DNA of 64,000 nt from an uncultured Acetatifactor sp. (GTDB lineage: Bacteria; Bacillota; Clostridia; Lachnospirales; Lachnospiraceae). Shown here piece by piece: positions 26,686 through 36,022 of the stretch. Both the position numbers and the translations under genes were made by a program. The stretch is from the NCBI GenBank assembly GCA_934436245.1, contig CAKSAM010000005.1:1-64000 (forward strand), in the 5' to 3' direction. The notes below the pieces were generated by a model. That model was not told the origin of the DNA. It saw only the letters and a list, made by a program, of their open reading frames with translations, and did not search any database. Numbering within the stretch: the stretch's first letter is position 1; each line of letters starts with the position of its first letter.

Positions 26686-27867
26686 TTACGCTTCCACAAT
26701 GATCAGTTCTTTCGTTTCCAGTGCGGTCTTTACCAGTTCATCAATCTTCTCATCCAGATTATGCTCGTGTCTGCGGATTACCTTTACATTAGGCTTTGTC
26801 ACAGGATGCTTTGCCACAAAAATGGTGCAGCAGTCTTCATAGGGCAGGATGGAAGTGTCATAAGTTCCGATCTTCTCGGATACTTCTACGATCTCCTGTT
26901 TATCGAATCCGATCAGCGGACGATATACCGGCAATTCGCATACTTCGTTGGTAGCGATCAGGGAGTTCATGGTCTGGGATGCCACCTGACCAATGCTCTC
27001 GCCGGTGATCAGACCCAGGCACTCGGTTTCTTTTGCGATCTGTTCTGCAATACGCATCATATAGCGACGCATGATAATCGTCAGTTCCTCATGGGGACAT
27101 TTCTCATAAATGTATAACTGAATATCCGTAAAATTGATCACATGCAGGTAAATAGGACCGGTATAACGGGCAACGATCTTCGCCAGATCTACGACCTTCT
27201 GTTTAGCACGTTCGCTGGTGTAAGGCGGTGCATGGAAGTATACCGCATCGATCTTGACGCCTCTCTTGGCGATCATATATCCTGCCACGGGAGAATCGAT
27301 GCCGCCGGACAACAGCAACATTCCCTTGCCACCGGTTCCTACCGGCATTCCTCCGGGTCCGGGCAGGATCACGGAGTAGATATAGATTTCTTCACGGATT
27401 TCAATATTCAGCATGATATCGGGATGGTGTACATCCACCTTCATGTTGGGATATGCCTTCAGGATGGCTTCACCCATATCCATATTGATGGTCATGGAAT
27501 CCTTGGGGTAATTTTTTCTGGCACGTCTTGCTGCCACCTTAAAGGTCTGATTGCAGTCCGGATATACCTTCGCAATATAATCGATCACGGTCTCACACAG
27601 CTTCTCGAAGCCCTCATCCTGTACATGCACCACCGGGCAGATACCGGAGATTCCGAAGACTCTCTGTAAATGTGCCACCACTTCATCATAGTCAAAGTCT
27701 GATTCTGCATCCACGAAGATACGACCCTGGGTCTTGTGTACCAGGAATTCTCCCTCACACTTTTTCAGAGCATATTTGATCTGGCGTACCAGAGCGTCCT
27801 CGAACAGATAACGGTTTTTTCCCTTAATACCGATCTCGGCATATTTTATCAAAAATGATGTAAACAC
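26686..27867 (-). CDS. thiI: tRNA 4-thiouridine synthetase ThiI
   Basis: The 393-residue protein has an N-terminal ferredoxin-like and THUMP region (residues 1 to about 165, FLVHKTQGRIFVDAE), then a PP-loop ATPase domain with GGIDSPVAGYM near 184. It activates U8 of tRNA by adenylation and inserts sulfur to make s4U. There is no C-terminal rhodanese domain, as usual for Firmicutes, so sulfur should come from the cysteine desulfurase encoded 30 bases upstream. The start codon is GTG behind AAAGGAAA. Thiazole synthesis is another role in some bacteria, but no thi genes are nearby. Confidence 0.94.
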   Translation of the reverse strand: MFTSFLIKYAEIGIKGKNRYLFEDALVRQIKYALKKCEGEFLVHKTQGRIFVDAESDFDYDEVVAHLQRVFGISGICPVVHVQDEGFEKLCETVIDYIAKVYPDCNQTFKVAARRARKNYPKDSMTINMDMGEAILKAYPNMKVDVHHPDIMLNIEIREEIYIYSVILPGPGGMPVGTGGKGMLLLSGGIDSPVAGYMIAKRGVKIDAVYFHAPPYTSERAKQKVVDLAKIVARYTGPIYLHVINFTDIQLYIYEKCPHEELTIIMRRYMMRIAEQIAKETECLGLITGESIGQVASQTMNSLIATNEVCELPVYRPLIGFDKQEIVEVSEKIGTYDTSILPYEDCCTIFVAKHPVTKPNVKVIRRHEHNLDEKIDELVKTALETKELIIVEA

Positions 27868-27896
27868 GTTCTTTTCCTTTCTTATCCTGACAGCCC

Positions 27897-29066
27897 TTAT
27901 CTACGGCTGTATCTGCGCAACATAGGTACTATATTGTACAATGCCCCGAGGCAGACGTCAATCTCTTCTTCCGTGGTAAATACAGAAAAACTGAATCTGA
28001 TGGTGGAATCCAGTAATGATTTATCCACACCAATGGCCTTCAGGGTAGCGGAAGGCTGCGGCTTGTGTGCAGAGCAGGCACTCCCTGCAGATACATAAAT
28101 TCCTTTATCTTCCAGTGCGTGCAGGAGCACTTCACTCCGGACTCCGGCAAAGGATACGCTGACGATATGCGCCGCCGTGCCTTCCCCGTAAGGGGCATCC
28201 GGTAAAAGTCCGTTGACCTTCACGTGATCCAGTCGTTCCACACCTTCAATGAACCGTCTCTTGCAGGCACATAATCTCTCATGATCCTCATCAAAATGAC
28301 TATAGAGCATTTCTGCCGCTTTTGCAAGTCCCACAATACCGGGAACATTCTCTGTACCGGAGCGGAGATTCTGCTGTTGTCCTCCGCCGAATACGATGGG
28401 CTGGATCTTCACCCTGTCTCCTACATATAACAGGCCTACACCCTTTGGTCCGTGAATCTTGTGTCCACTGACAGATAACAGATCAATGTGCATTTTCTTA
28501 GGATAAATTCTGGATTTACCAAATCCCTGCACCGCATCCACATGGAATAAAGTCTCCGGATTCATCTGTTTGATCAGGGCTCCCACCTCCTCTATGGGCT
28601 GCAATGCTCCGATCTCATTGTTGGTATGCATGATGGATACCAGAATTGTCTCAGGAGTCATTGCTCTGTGAAGATCTTCCAGGCGGATCCGTCCGCAGGA
28701 ATCTACCGGCAGATAAGTGACACGATATCCCTGACTTTCCAGATAGCGCATGGTCTGCAGGATTGCCGGATGCTCGATCCGGGTTGTGATAAGGTGGTTC
28801 CCTCTGCGGCAGTTTGCCAGTGCACAACCGATCAATGCCATATTATCGGATTCTGTTCCTCCGGAAGTAAACAAAAGCTCTCTTTCTTCCACTTTCAGGA
28901 TCCTTGCCAGTGTTTCCTTGGCGTAGCGGAGATATTTCTCCGCCTCCACTCCCTTCATATGCAGGCTGGAGGGATTACCGTAATCTTCACACATGATCTT
29001 CGTCATCAATTCAGCCACTTCCGGAAATGTCCTTGTGGTAGCGGAATTGTCCAAATAGACTTCCAT
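27897..29066 (-). CDS. Cysteine desulfurase, NifS/IscS family
   Basis: This 389-residue PLP enzyme removes sulfur from cysteine. MEVYLDNSATT opens the protein; the PLP lysine is in SVSGHKIHGPKG near residue 200; and the sulfur-accepting cysteine is in SAGSACSAHKP near 328, with a short class I loop. It is encoded immediately before thiI in one probable operon, as in the nifZ-thiI pair of Bacillus. The natural inference is that it feeds sulfur to ThiI for tRNA s4U, though it may also serve other sulfur pathways. Confidence 0.93.
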   Translation of the reverse strand: MEVYLDNSATTRTFPEVAELMTKIMCEDYGNPSSLHMKGVEAEKYLRYAKETLARILKVEERELLFTSGGTESDNMALIGCALANCRRGNHLITTRIEHPAILQTMRYLESQGYRVTYLPVDSCGRIRLEDLHRAMTPETILVSIMHTNNEIGALQPIEEVGALIKQMNPETLFHVDAVQGFGKSRIYPKKMHIDLLSVSGHKIHGPKGVGLLYVGDRVKIQPIVFGGGQQQNLRSGTENVPGIVGLAKAAEMLYSHFDEDHERLCACKRRFIEGVERLDHVKVNGLLPDAPYGEGTAAHIVSVSFAGVRSEVLLHALEDKGIYVSAGSACSAHKPQPSATLKAIGVDKSLLDSTIRFSFSVFTTEEEIDVCLGALYNIVPMLRRYSRR

Positions 29067-29097
29067 TCTCTTCTTCTCCTTGCTATCTATCCGTTCA

Positions 29098-29191
29098 GTA
29101 ACGATTCATCGCTCCATTCGCAAAACTGCTACTTCTTGGCTTTCCTGAATAATCTGCCTGAATGCTGTTTTGCATGGCTCTGAATCATTAC
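29098..29191. repeat. Dispersed palindromic element, copy I
   Basis: Starts GTAACGATTCATCGC and ends GGCTCTGAATCATTAC, with core CCATTCGCAAAAC facing GTTTTGCATGG. An extra segment in the middle contains CTGAATAATCTGCCTGAATG, as if part of another arm were inserted. It fills most of the gap between rsmE and the cysteine desulfurase gene. Confidence 0.75.
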
Positions 29192-29248
29192 TATATTCTT
29201 CTTATGATTAAAATATGCCGCAGGCAGACGCTCTGTGCCGTCCGCTCT

Positions 29249-29995
29249 CTATTTTTCCAACTGGTACATCAACCATGCAATGGTTGTAAACCCGGCAGTC
29301 TCTGTACGCAAAATTCGTTTTCCCAGCGTAATGGGTTCCATTCCCATCTCCGTTGCTGTCTCGATCTCCTTTGGATCAAATCCACCCTCCGGGCCGATAA
29401 AAACAGCGATCTGCTGCCCCGGTTTTGCACTTTCAATAAGCCTTCTTGTGTGTTCCATGCCTTCCGCCAGCTCATAAGGCACCAGCTTCAGATCCATTTC
29501 TGATGCCATTTTCAATGCCTGAGCATAATTCATCACGGAAGTCACCGTCGGAATCACTCCACGTTTACTCTGTTTGGCTGCCGCCTCCGCAATTCCCTGC
29601 CAACGTTTGATTTTCGCATCGGCTTTTTTCTCATCCAGCCTGACTACACAGCGCTTCATCGCCACCGGAATCACCTGATATGCTCCAAGCTCTACAGCCT
29701 TCTGGATAATCAATTCCATTTTGTCTGCTTTGGGTAAGCCCTGGAACAGATAGATCTTTGCCGGAAGTTCCACACCGTCTTCTTTGATAAAGCGCAGTTC
29801 CAGACGGACACAGTCCTCTTCCAGTGCGAGGATTCCACAGCGATATTCCTTCCCGTCGATCCCGTTGCTGACAGCCACTTCCTCACCGGGACGCATCCGC
29901 AGAACATTTTTGATATGATTGACATCGGTTCCCCGGATGACGACGCTCTTTCCTGCCACATCGATCTGCTCCGGTGCTACAAAAAACTGATACAT
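29249..29995 (-). CDS. rsmE: 16S rRNA m3U1498 methyltransferase
   Basis: This 248-residue SPOUT-class methyltransferase has an N-terminal PUA-like domain (FFVAPEQ, VNHIKNVLRMRPGEEV) and a C-terminal knotted SAM domain with IAVFIGPEGGFDPKEIE near residue 190 and LGKRILRTETA near 223. It methylates N3 of U1498 in 16S rRNA. It starts 21 bases after prmA, preserving the prmA-rsmE pair that follows dnaJ in Bacillus. Confidence 0.95.
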   Translation of the reverse strand: MYQFFVAPEQIDVAGKSVVIRGTDVNHIKNVLRMRPGEEVAVSNGIDGKEYRCGILALEEDCVRLELRFIKEDGVELPAKIYLFQGLPKADKMELIIQKAVELGAYQVIPVAMKRCVVRLDEKKADAKIKRWQGIAEAAAKQSKRGVIPTVTSVMNYAQALKMASEMDLKLVPYELAEGMEHTRRLIESAKPGQQIAVFIGPEGGFDPKEIETATEMGMEPITLGKRILRTETAGFTTIAWLMYQLEK

Positions 29996-30016
29996 AAAAA
30001 CTCCTACTTTAAGTCT

Positions 30017-31003
30017 CTAATTTTTTCTGGCGGTAACGCTGACCCATTCTCCCTGATAGGTTACTTCCAGTACTTCCAGTCCTGCGGCCTTCACTGCTTC
30101 TACCACGGTCTGCTCTTTATCATCAATGATGCCGGAGGTAATATAGATACCGCCCTTCTTCAGCTGGTGTACGATCACAGGTGTCAGAGGCACCAGAACA
30201 TCTGCCAGAATATTTGCCACGACAATATCATAGCACTCATATCCCACCTTGTCCTGTACTTCCTTGTCTGTAATGATATTGCCGATCATCATATCGAACT
30301 GTGCCGGATCGATACCGTTCACTTCACAGTTCTGCGCCACAGCTTCCACTGCACAGATATCCAGATCTGTTCCCACAGCATGCTTTGCACCGAACATCAG
30401 GGACAAAATTGCCAGAATACCACTGCCGGTTCCCACATCCAGGATTTCTGTCTCAGGGGTAATAAACTTTCGCAGCTGACGGATACACAGCTGTGTGGTC
30501 TCATGCATACCGGTACCAAATGCGGTGCCCGGATCAATATGAAGTACCATTTTATCGGTATCCTCCGGTTTGATATTTTCCCAGGAGGGAATGACCAGAA
30601 TATCATCAATATAGAACTGATGGAAATACTGTTTCCAGTTATTGATCCAGTCAATATCTTCAGTCTCGTCAACGACAACGGATCCCTCTCCGATGTCCAT
30701 GAACTGTCGCAAATCTTCCAGTTCTCTCTTTACATCAGCAAGCACTGCCTCCGTTGTGGTCTTCTCTCCTGCGGTCTCCAGACTTCCATCCTCTTTTTCC
30801 TCTACAAAAAAGCTTAAGTATGCAATACCGTCATCTTCCGGTCCGTCCGGCAGGATGTCCACGAACATCTGCTCCTTCTCCATTGCGGTCAGGGGCACCT
30901 TGTCTTCGATCTGTGCACCTTCCAGTCCAAGGTCATACAGAGTACTGATAATAATATCTTCTGCGTCCGTAACCGTCTTTATTTTAAATTTTACCCACTT
31001 CAT
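30017..31003 (-). CDS. prmA: Ribosomal protein L11 methyltransferase
   Basis: The 328-residue protein has the PrmA N-terminal substrate-binding domain (MKWVKFKIKT, then INNWKQYFHQFYI) and the SAM domain with IDPGTAFGTGMHETTQLC near 165 and EILDVGTGSGILAI near 188, plus the catalytic-loop motif VVANILADVL. It methylates ribosomal protein L11. In Bacillus it follows dnaJ directly; here about 7.3 kb with four envelope genes and a structured non-coding element stand between dnaJ and prmA. Confidence 0.95.
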   Translation of the reverse strand: MKWVKFKIKTVTDAEDIIISTLYDLGLEGAQIEDKVPLTAMEKEQMFVDILPDGPEDDGIAYLSFFVEEKEDGSLETAGEKTTTEAVLADVKRELEDLRQFMDIGEGSVVVDETEDIDWINNWKQYFHQFYIDDILVIPSWENIKPEDTDKMVLHIDPGTAFGTGMHETTQLCIRQLRKFITPETEILDVGTGSGILAILSLMFGAKHAVGTDLDICAVEAVAQNCEVNGIDPAQFDMMIGNIITDKEVQDKVGYECYDIVVANILADVLVPLTPVIVHQLKKGGIYITSGIIDDKEQTVVEAVKAAGLEVLEVTYQGEWVSVTARKN

Positions 31004-31102
31004 TTTGTATTTCCTTTCCTCTCTGATGATCTCAATTCATTATTTTAAGCTCAGAAAAACAAATGTCTGCTTTGGAATCCACTGGTTGTTCCTTGAAGCT
31101 CA

Positions 31103-33241
31103 TTATATCATTAATCCTGTTTTTTCCTTACTCTCCTCGATCATATGATTCAGCTTACGGAACGGCGGTTCCAACGCCAGCCCCAGCAATAATGCCACGA
31201 TCAGGAAAAGTACCATTTTACCGATATTGATCCAGTAGTCTACTCCATACATTCCGGCAATGCATTCTTTAAATGCTTTCATGCCGAACTGGAACGGCAG
31301 AAACGGATAGATCCACTGGAATATCTTCGGCAACGTTTCTATCGGGAAGGTACCGCCGCTGCCGGCAACCTGGATTACCATGACCACAATTGCCAGAGCC
31401 TCTCCCACATTTCCAAATGCAAAAGTAACCGAATACATAAAGCAGCTGAATGCCGCACTGGCCACTGCCGCTGCCAGCCAGTACAAAAACCTGTGCTGAC
31501 ATTGTATCTCAATGTAATAGAGATTTCCCAGGATCGTAAGCAGAGTCTGCGCCTGACCGATCAGGAAAAACAGCAGATATCTTCCAAAATATCTCTCATA
31601 GGACTTATAATGATCCCCTGCATCTATCGGCTTCACTCCTACATGGATGATCGCCACCAGGAACAGTGCTCCCACCCAGATTGCCAGGATCGTATAGAAT
31701 GGAGAAGCGGCGGATCCATAATGCTCCACCGGATAAACAGGTACCGTTTCCAGTCTGACCGGAGACGATACAAAATCCGCCACAGCCGCAGGATCCGTTG
31801 CCATGGCATTCAGAATATCCTCATACGAATCCGCTCCGGTGATCCGTTTTATATTATCTGCTATTTTGCTCACCTTGTCCAGCAGTTCCTGTGCAATTAT
31901 CAATGAATCCTGCAGGCTTACGCTGCCCTCTTCCATGGTCTGCTGATACTCTTTCAGAATGTCGGAGATTTCATCCATATTGACATCAGTGCCGTTCATC
32001 ATGGCTGCCGCATTTAAAAATGCCTGCTGCATGGATTTACCGGTAGCGCGGAAAGAAGGTCTTACATTATTGTTATAATCATTCATCAGATTGTTCAGCT
32101 GCTTATTACATATCTGGATCTGCTCCCGGATCTGTGCACGCAGCGTATTGATATCTGTATCCACCTGTCCTTTGCTGTTTTGCAGCTGTTTCAGGTCTGC
32201 CTCAATATTTTTCAGTGATTGGTTGATTTCCTTGATCTGTTCCTCCTGTCCGGTGACCAGGCTTCCCAGCACATCCATATTGGCCTGCATACCCTGTACC
32301 AGTCCGATCGCCATGCCAAGTCCCGTATCCGTGGTGCTTCCCACATTGTTACTGCCCATCTGTTCCAGCAATCCATCGGAAAATATGGACAGGTACTGCA
32401 ATGCTTCCGTCACCATGTCCATGCTGCTGCCCACCATATCTCCCATAACATCCACAGCATCTACGCTGGAATTGATCATGGTCTGCATCCCGATCATAGT
32501 GTTTCGCCCATTTTCCAGGATATTATCCATATCCGGAAGCATATTCTGGCTGGTGGACATGATCATCTCTGCTGAGCTCATAATACTTTGGAATGACTGT
32601 AGCATAACTACATAGTCCTGCAGCTGTACCTGTACAGAAGCAAGACTCTCCTCTACCCCGGACTGTCCTGCCGCATTTGCCACAGAGAGGACATTTCCGG
32701 CTTTCATTGCCGCTTCCGCCACGGTGCTGATAAACGTAGCATTCACCTGTTCCTGTACGGCATTTTTGGCTTTTCCTGTAATTTTGGGAGCAATGCCATT
32801 CTTTTTCTCATTCTCATAATAATAGATTGTCGGGTGATCCACTTCCCCATCCAGGAATCCCAACATCTCCTGTGTAAAGGTCTCTGGGATGATCAGTGCC
32901 GCATAATAATCACTGTTCTTCACGCCTTCCATGGCTTCCTCCGTAGTCTCCGGGAACACCCATCCGATCGTGGTATTGGCTCCCAGAGCCTCCAGCACAC
33001 TGTCTCCCACATTCAGTGACACTCCCAGGATCTTAGCACCGGCATCATCGGAAGCCACAGCCACCTTTAGCTGGCTGGTCGCCGCCGGTTCGTAGGGATC
33101 CCAGTTGGAAAAAATATTGAACCACGCATACAGCGCAGGAAGGATACTCAATCCCATGATGATAACGACCGCTACTACATTATTGCTGATCCGACGAATA
33201 TCGGTGGTAAATATTTTCCAGATGTTTCTCATTTTATTCAC
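31103..33241 (-). CDS. YhgE/Pip-type membrane protein (first of two)
   Basis: This 712-residue protein has one N-terminal membrane helix (about 20-42, VVAVVIIMGLSILPALYAWFNIF, with the family's NWDPY just after), a long extracytoplasmic region of about 450 residues rich in coiled-coil and Met/Asn/Gln, and five or six C-terminal membrane segments of the ABC-2-like type (FYTILAIWVGALFLVAIIHVGV onward). This is the YhgE/Pip architecture, known from phage-receptor Pip of Lactococcus and resembling EsaA of type VII secretion. Function is unproven. The start overlaps the end of a small membrane-protein gene by eight bases. A sister gene lies upstream. Confidence 0.85.
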   Translation of the reverse strand: MNKMRNIWKIFTTDIRRISNNVVAVVIIMGLSILPALYAWFNIFSNWDPYEPAATSQLKVAVASDDAGAKILGVSLNVGDSVLEALGANTTIGWVFPETTEEAMEGVKNSDYYAALIIPETFTQEMLGFLDGEVDHPTIYYYENEKKNGIAPKITGKAKNAVQEQVNATFISTVAEAAMKAGNVLSVANAAGQSGVEESLASVQVQLQDYVVMLQSFQSIMSSAEMIMSTSQNMLPDMDNILENGRNTMIGMQTMINSSVDAVDVMGDMVGSSMDMVTEALQYLSIFSDGLLEQMGSNNVGSTTDTGLGMAIGLVQGMQANMDVLGSLVTGQEEQIKEINQSLKNIEADLKQLQNSKGQVDTDINTLRAQIREQIQICNKQLNNLMNDYNNNVRPSFRATGKSMQQAFLNAAAMMNGTDVNMDEISDILKEYQQTMEEGSVSLQDSLIIAQELLDKVSKIADNIKRITGADSYEDILNAMATDPAAVADFVSSPVRLETVPVYPVEHYGSAASPFYTILAIWVGALFLVAIIHVGVKPIDAGDHYKSYERYFGRYLLFFLIGQAQTLLTILGNLYYIEIQCQHRFLYWLAAAVASAAFSCFMYSVTFAFGNVGEALAIVVMVIQVAGSGGTFPIETLPKIFQWIYPFLPFQFGMKAFKECIAGMYGVDYWINIGKMVLFLIVALLLGLALEPPFRKLNHMIEESKEKTGLMI

Positions 33242-33668
33242 CGGCCTCCTCGTCTTCTGCTTCGTCTTTTTTCTCTATCATTTCTGCCTGTGTCTCCGCC
33301 GGGGAGTTCAGTCCCTCACCGATCATTTCACGGGTCTTGCGGATGATCTGTGCCGCTCTGTCAAAATCCGCAGGGGTTACTGCTTCGATCGTTCCATCCT
33401 CCCCCTTCAGTTCCATGATCTTTTCCTGCAAGTTATGATCCATATATTCCACAATGATCAGATAGATCGACAGGGCGAACAGTGACACGATCCACAGGAT
33501 CAGGAAGATCACTTTATTGCTGCCGGTCAGGAACAACAATGCCAGGAAAAACAGGGGCACGATCCAGATGCACTTCAGACCGATCTTGATTCTTTTTCTG
33601 TTTTTTTCATGAAGGGTCTGCTCATAGTCCAACACCTTCTGAAAAATCTCTTCGTAGTCTCTTTCCAT
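33234..33668 (-). CDS. Small two-helix membrane protein between the YhgE genes
   Basis: This 144-residue protein starts MERDYEEIFQKVLDYEQTLHEKNRKRIKIG, has two adjacent membrane segments (about 32-50 and 54-75) forming a hairpin, and then an acidic cytoplasmic tail ending EDEEAGE. No family recognised. I place the start at the ATG behind AAAGGAAA. The open frame continues upstream through 12-base repeats that would encode RQKI repeats, but no ribosome site supports that start. It overlaps the next YhgE/Pip gene and follows another, so it is probably a partner subunit. Confidence 0.7.
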   Translation of the reverse strand: MERDYEEIFQKVLDYEQTLHEKNRKRIKIGLKCIWIVPLFFLALLFLTGSNKVIFLILWIVSLFALSIYLIIVEYMDHNLQEKIMELKGEDGTIEAVTPADFDRAAQIIRKTREMIGEGLNSPAETQAEMIEKKDEAEDEEAGE

Positions 33669-33677
33669 GAAATTTCC

Positions 33678-33722
33678 TTTCTGTCTTACTTTCTGTCTTA
33701 TTTTCTGTCTTATTTTCTGCCT
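33678..33722. repeat. 12-base tandem repeat
   Basis: The unit TTTCTGTCTTAT is repeated three full times and once partly just before the start of the small membrane-protein gene. Being a multiple of three, it keeps the reading frame open. Confidence 0.8.
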
Positions 33723-33793
33723 GTTCGGAACTTCATTCGCAAAACCGCTCCTGCGGAGCTTTCCTTTTGCAATGTTTATAGGGCTTCGAATAG
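33721..33793. repeat. Dispersed palindromic element, copy J (degenerate)
   Basis: GTTCGGAACTTCATTCGCAAAACCGC at the left faces GCGGAGCTTTCCTTTTGCAATG and GGGCTTCGAATAG at the right. The core matches copies F and G, while the outer arms are worn. It separates the two YhgE/Pip transcription segments. Confidence 0.6.
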
Positions 33794-33796
33794 GCG

Positions 33797-36022
33797 TCAC
33801 ATGAGCTCCGTGTCTTCCATTCTCTCTTCCACAAAGTGATTCAGTTTGACGAAAGGAATCCGTATTACCAGTCCGATCATCAGTCCTTCCAGCATAAACA
33901 GAATCAGTTTACCCAGTGCTTCCATATAGGCAGTCCCGTACATTCCGGCCAAAGCCTCTCTCATTGCCGTAATAGCATACGGGAAAGGGAAGAAGATATA
34001 TATCTTCTGATAGATATCCGGCAGTAATTCAATAGGAAACGTTCCGCTGGAACCTGCGATCTGCAATACCATGACAATAACGCACACCGCCTTGCCCACA
34101 TCACCGAATGCCAGAGTCAGGGAATAGATCAACAGGGAAAATGCAGTTGCAGTAAAGCTTGCCGCCAGGAAGAATAATCCCGGCTCCACAATATTTACTT
34201 TCAAAAGCCATAAATCCCCCACCACAATAACAGCCGCCTGAATCTGCGCCAGCAACAGGAACAACAGATATCTGCCAAAATACAGCTGATAACTCTTTAC
34301 TTCCTCTAAGCCCTTCGGAACTGCTTTTACCTTCACCAATGCTACCAAAACAGTGGATCCCACCCAGATTGCCAGCGTGGAGTAAAACGGTGTCATGGCA
34401 GATCCGTAGGTTGCTACCGGGTATATGGCAATCGTCTCCATTGTCACAGGTGAAGCAAAATAAGCTCCCAGACTGTCCGGATCTCCCCCCAGAAAACGTA
34501 CCAGAATATCCATCATTTCCTCTTCCGAGGCACCATCCATCTTTTCTGTAAGATCCGTTATTTTAGCACTGATACCGTCTACCACACTCTGAATCTGTCC
34601 AAGGCTTTCGCTTGTCCCTGTCACAGCATCGCTGACACCTTCCATGACGACTCCCATATTTTTCACGGTATTACTTAAAGTATTCACCAGGCTGGTCACC
34701 TGATTCAGAGAATCTGACATATTTGTCAGTACTCTCTGCATCTGCGGTACCAGATTATTTTTATAAATCCCCTGCATGTTGCTTACAGAGTTTTCGCAGC
34801 TGTCAATGGCACTCTTCAAATTATTCATGGCATTGTTCACACCTGTTTTCGCCTTTTCTGCCGCCTGATCATCGGTTGCCTCCAGAACACTGCCTACTAC
34901 CGTATTCATCATATCCAGCTCTTTTTGCATAGCCTTCAGTGCCTCAATGGCCGCATCGGAAGCCGCACTTCCTCCATTGCCGCCGGCACCTGCGTTGCCT
35001 CCGGAGACAGAAGCATCCCCTCCGGAGACGCTGCCCTGTAATTTCTGCTGCAACAGTACTGCCAGCAGATCATTCACCTGTCCGTTCAGGGTATTGGTAT
35101 CCCTCGCCACTTTATTCAGATCTTTGGTCATCTGCGCCGTGTCATCCGCCAGTTTGCTCTCATCCAATGCTTTTTTAATACTTTCCAGTGAATTATTTAT
35201 ATTCGTCATCGAAGTATCTATGTTGTTACTGAAATTTCCCAGTGTATCTCTGGTCGAAGACAGATTCTGACTGCTCTGGTCCAGACTGGCAGTCGTATTG
35301 TCCAGCTTCTTCTGCATCATGGGAATCTCATAGTTTACATGAGTAATTGCCGCTTCCAGTCTTGTATTTCCAGCCCGGAAGGAATCAATCATAGCACTGT
35401 ATTCTTTCAGATTGTCATTCAGTTCTTCCAGTTTTGCGCAGAATTCTTCTACATAGCTTTCTCCCTGCATCTGATCCGATACGGCATTGCTTTCTTCAAA
35501 TACGGTAGTTGCTGCCACTTTGATGAAGGTTTCGTTGATCGTATTCTGTAAAGTACCCGCAACGGTATCCGTGATCTTCGTAGCAATGGCATTGCTCTTC
35601 TGATTCTGATAATAGATCAGCGCCGGATTCTCGAAATTATCCGAAAACACATTGTACATACTGTATGTAAACTTATCGGTGATCACAATAGCAGCATAAT
35701 ATTTTCCTGACTCCACACCCTCTTTTGCTTCTTCCTCTGTATCCAGGAAAATCCATTTTACGCTGGTATTGGAATGCAGACTCTCCAGAACGGATTCTCC
35801 CATATTTACCACAGATCCGTCCTTCAGTGTGTAATCCTGATCCAGTGATACCACAGCTACCGGTATGCCGCCAGTGTTGGCGTAAGGATCCCAGTTGGCA
35901 AAAATATTAAACCAGGCATACAGTGACGGGATCACGCACAACCCAATAATTATGATCAATGCAAAAGGCTGTTTCACCAGCTTTTTAATATCTCCCGTAA
36001 AAATTTTCCAAATGTTCTTCAT
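33797..36022 (-). CDS. YhgE/Pip-type membrane protein (second of two)
   Basis: This 741-residue paralog of the protein encoded at 31103-33241 has the N-terminal helix ALIIIIGLCVIPSLYAWFNIF followed by NWDPY. A long extracytoplasmic region includes stretches like NNIDTSMTNINNSLESIKKAL (coiled-coil) and a Gly/Ser/Ala-rich linker with SGGDASVSGGNAGAGG near residue 335-360. Six C-terminal membrane segments follow, with SGTFPIELLPDIYQKIYIFFPFPYAITAMREALAGMYG. The start overlaps the stop of the O-antigen-ligase-like gene as ATGA, so the two are translationally coupled. Role unproven; envelope-spanning transport or secretion is the usual suggestion for the family. Confidence 0.85.
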   Translation of the reverse strand: MKNIWKIFTGDIKKLVKQPFALIIIIGLCVIPSLYAWFNIFANWDPYANTGGIPVAVVSLDQDYTLKDGSVVNMGESVLESLHSNTSVKWIFLDTEEEAKEGVESGKYYAAIVITDKFTYSMYNVFSDNFENPALIYYQNQKSNAIATKITDTVAGTLQNTINETFIKVAATTVFEESNAVSDQMQGESYVEEFCAKLEELNDNLKEYSAMIDSFRAGNTRLEAAITHVNYEIPMMQKKLDNTTASLDQSSQNLSSTRDTLGNFSNNIDTSMTNINNSLESIKKALDESKLADDTAQMTKDLNKVARDTNTLNGQVNDLLAVLLQQKLQGSVSGGDASVSGGNAGAGGNGGSAASDAAIEALKAMQKELDMMNTVVGSVLEATDDQAAEKAKTGVNNAMNNLKSAIDSCENSVSNMQGIYKNNLVPQMQRVLTNMSDSLNQVTSLVNTLSNTVKNMGVVMEGVSDAVTGTSESLGQIQSVVDGISAKITDLTEKMDGASEEEMMDILVRFLGGDPDSLGAYFASPVTMETIAIYPVATYGSAMTPFYSTLAIWVGSTVLVALVKVKAVPKGLEEVKSYQLYFGRYLLFLLLAQIQAAVIVVGDLWLLKVNIVEPGLFFLAASFTATAFSLLIYSLTLAFGDVGKAVCVIVMVLQIAGSSGTFPIELLPDIYQKIYIFFPFPYAITAMREALAGMYGTAYMEALGKLILFMLEGLMIGLVIRIPFVKLNHFVEERMEDTELM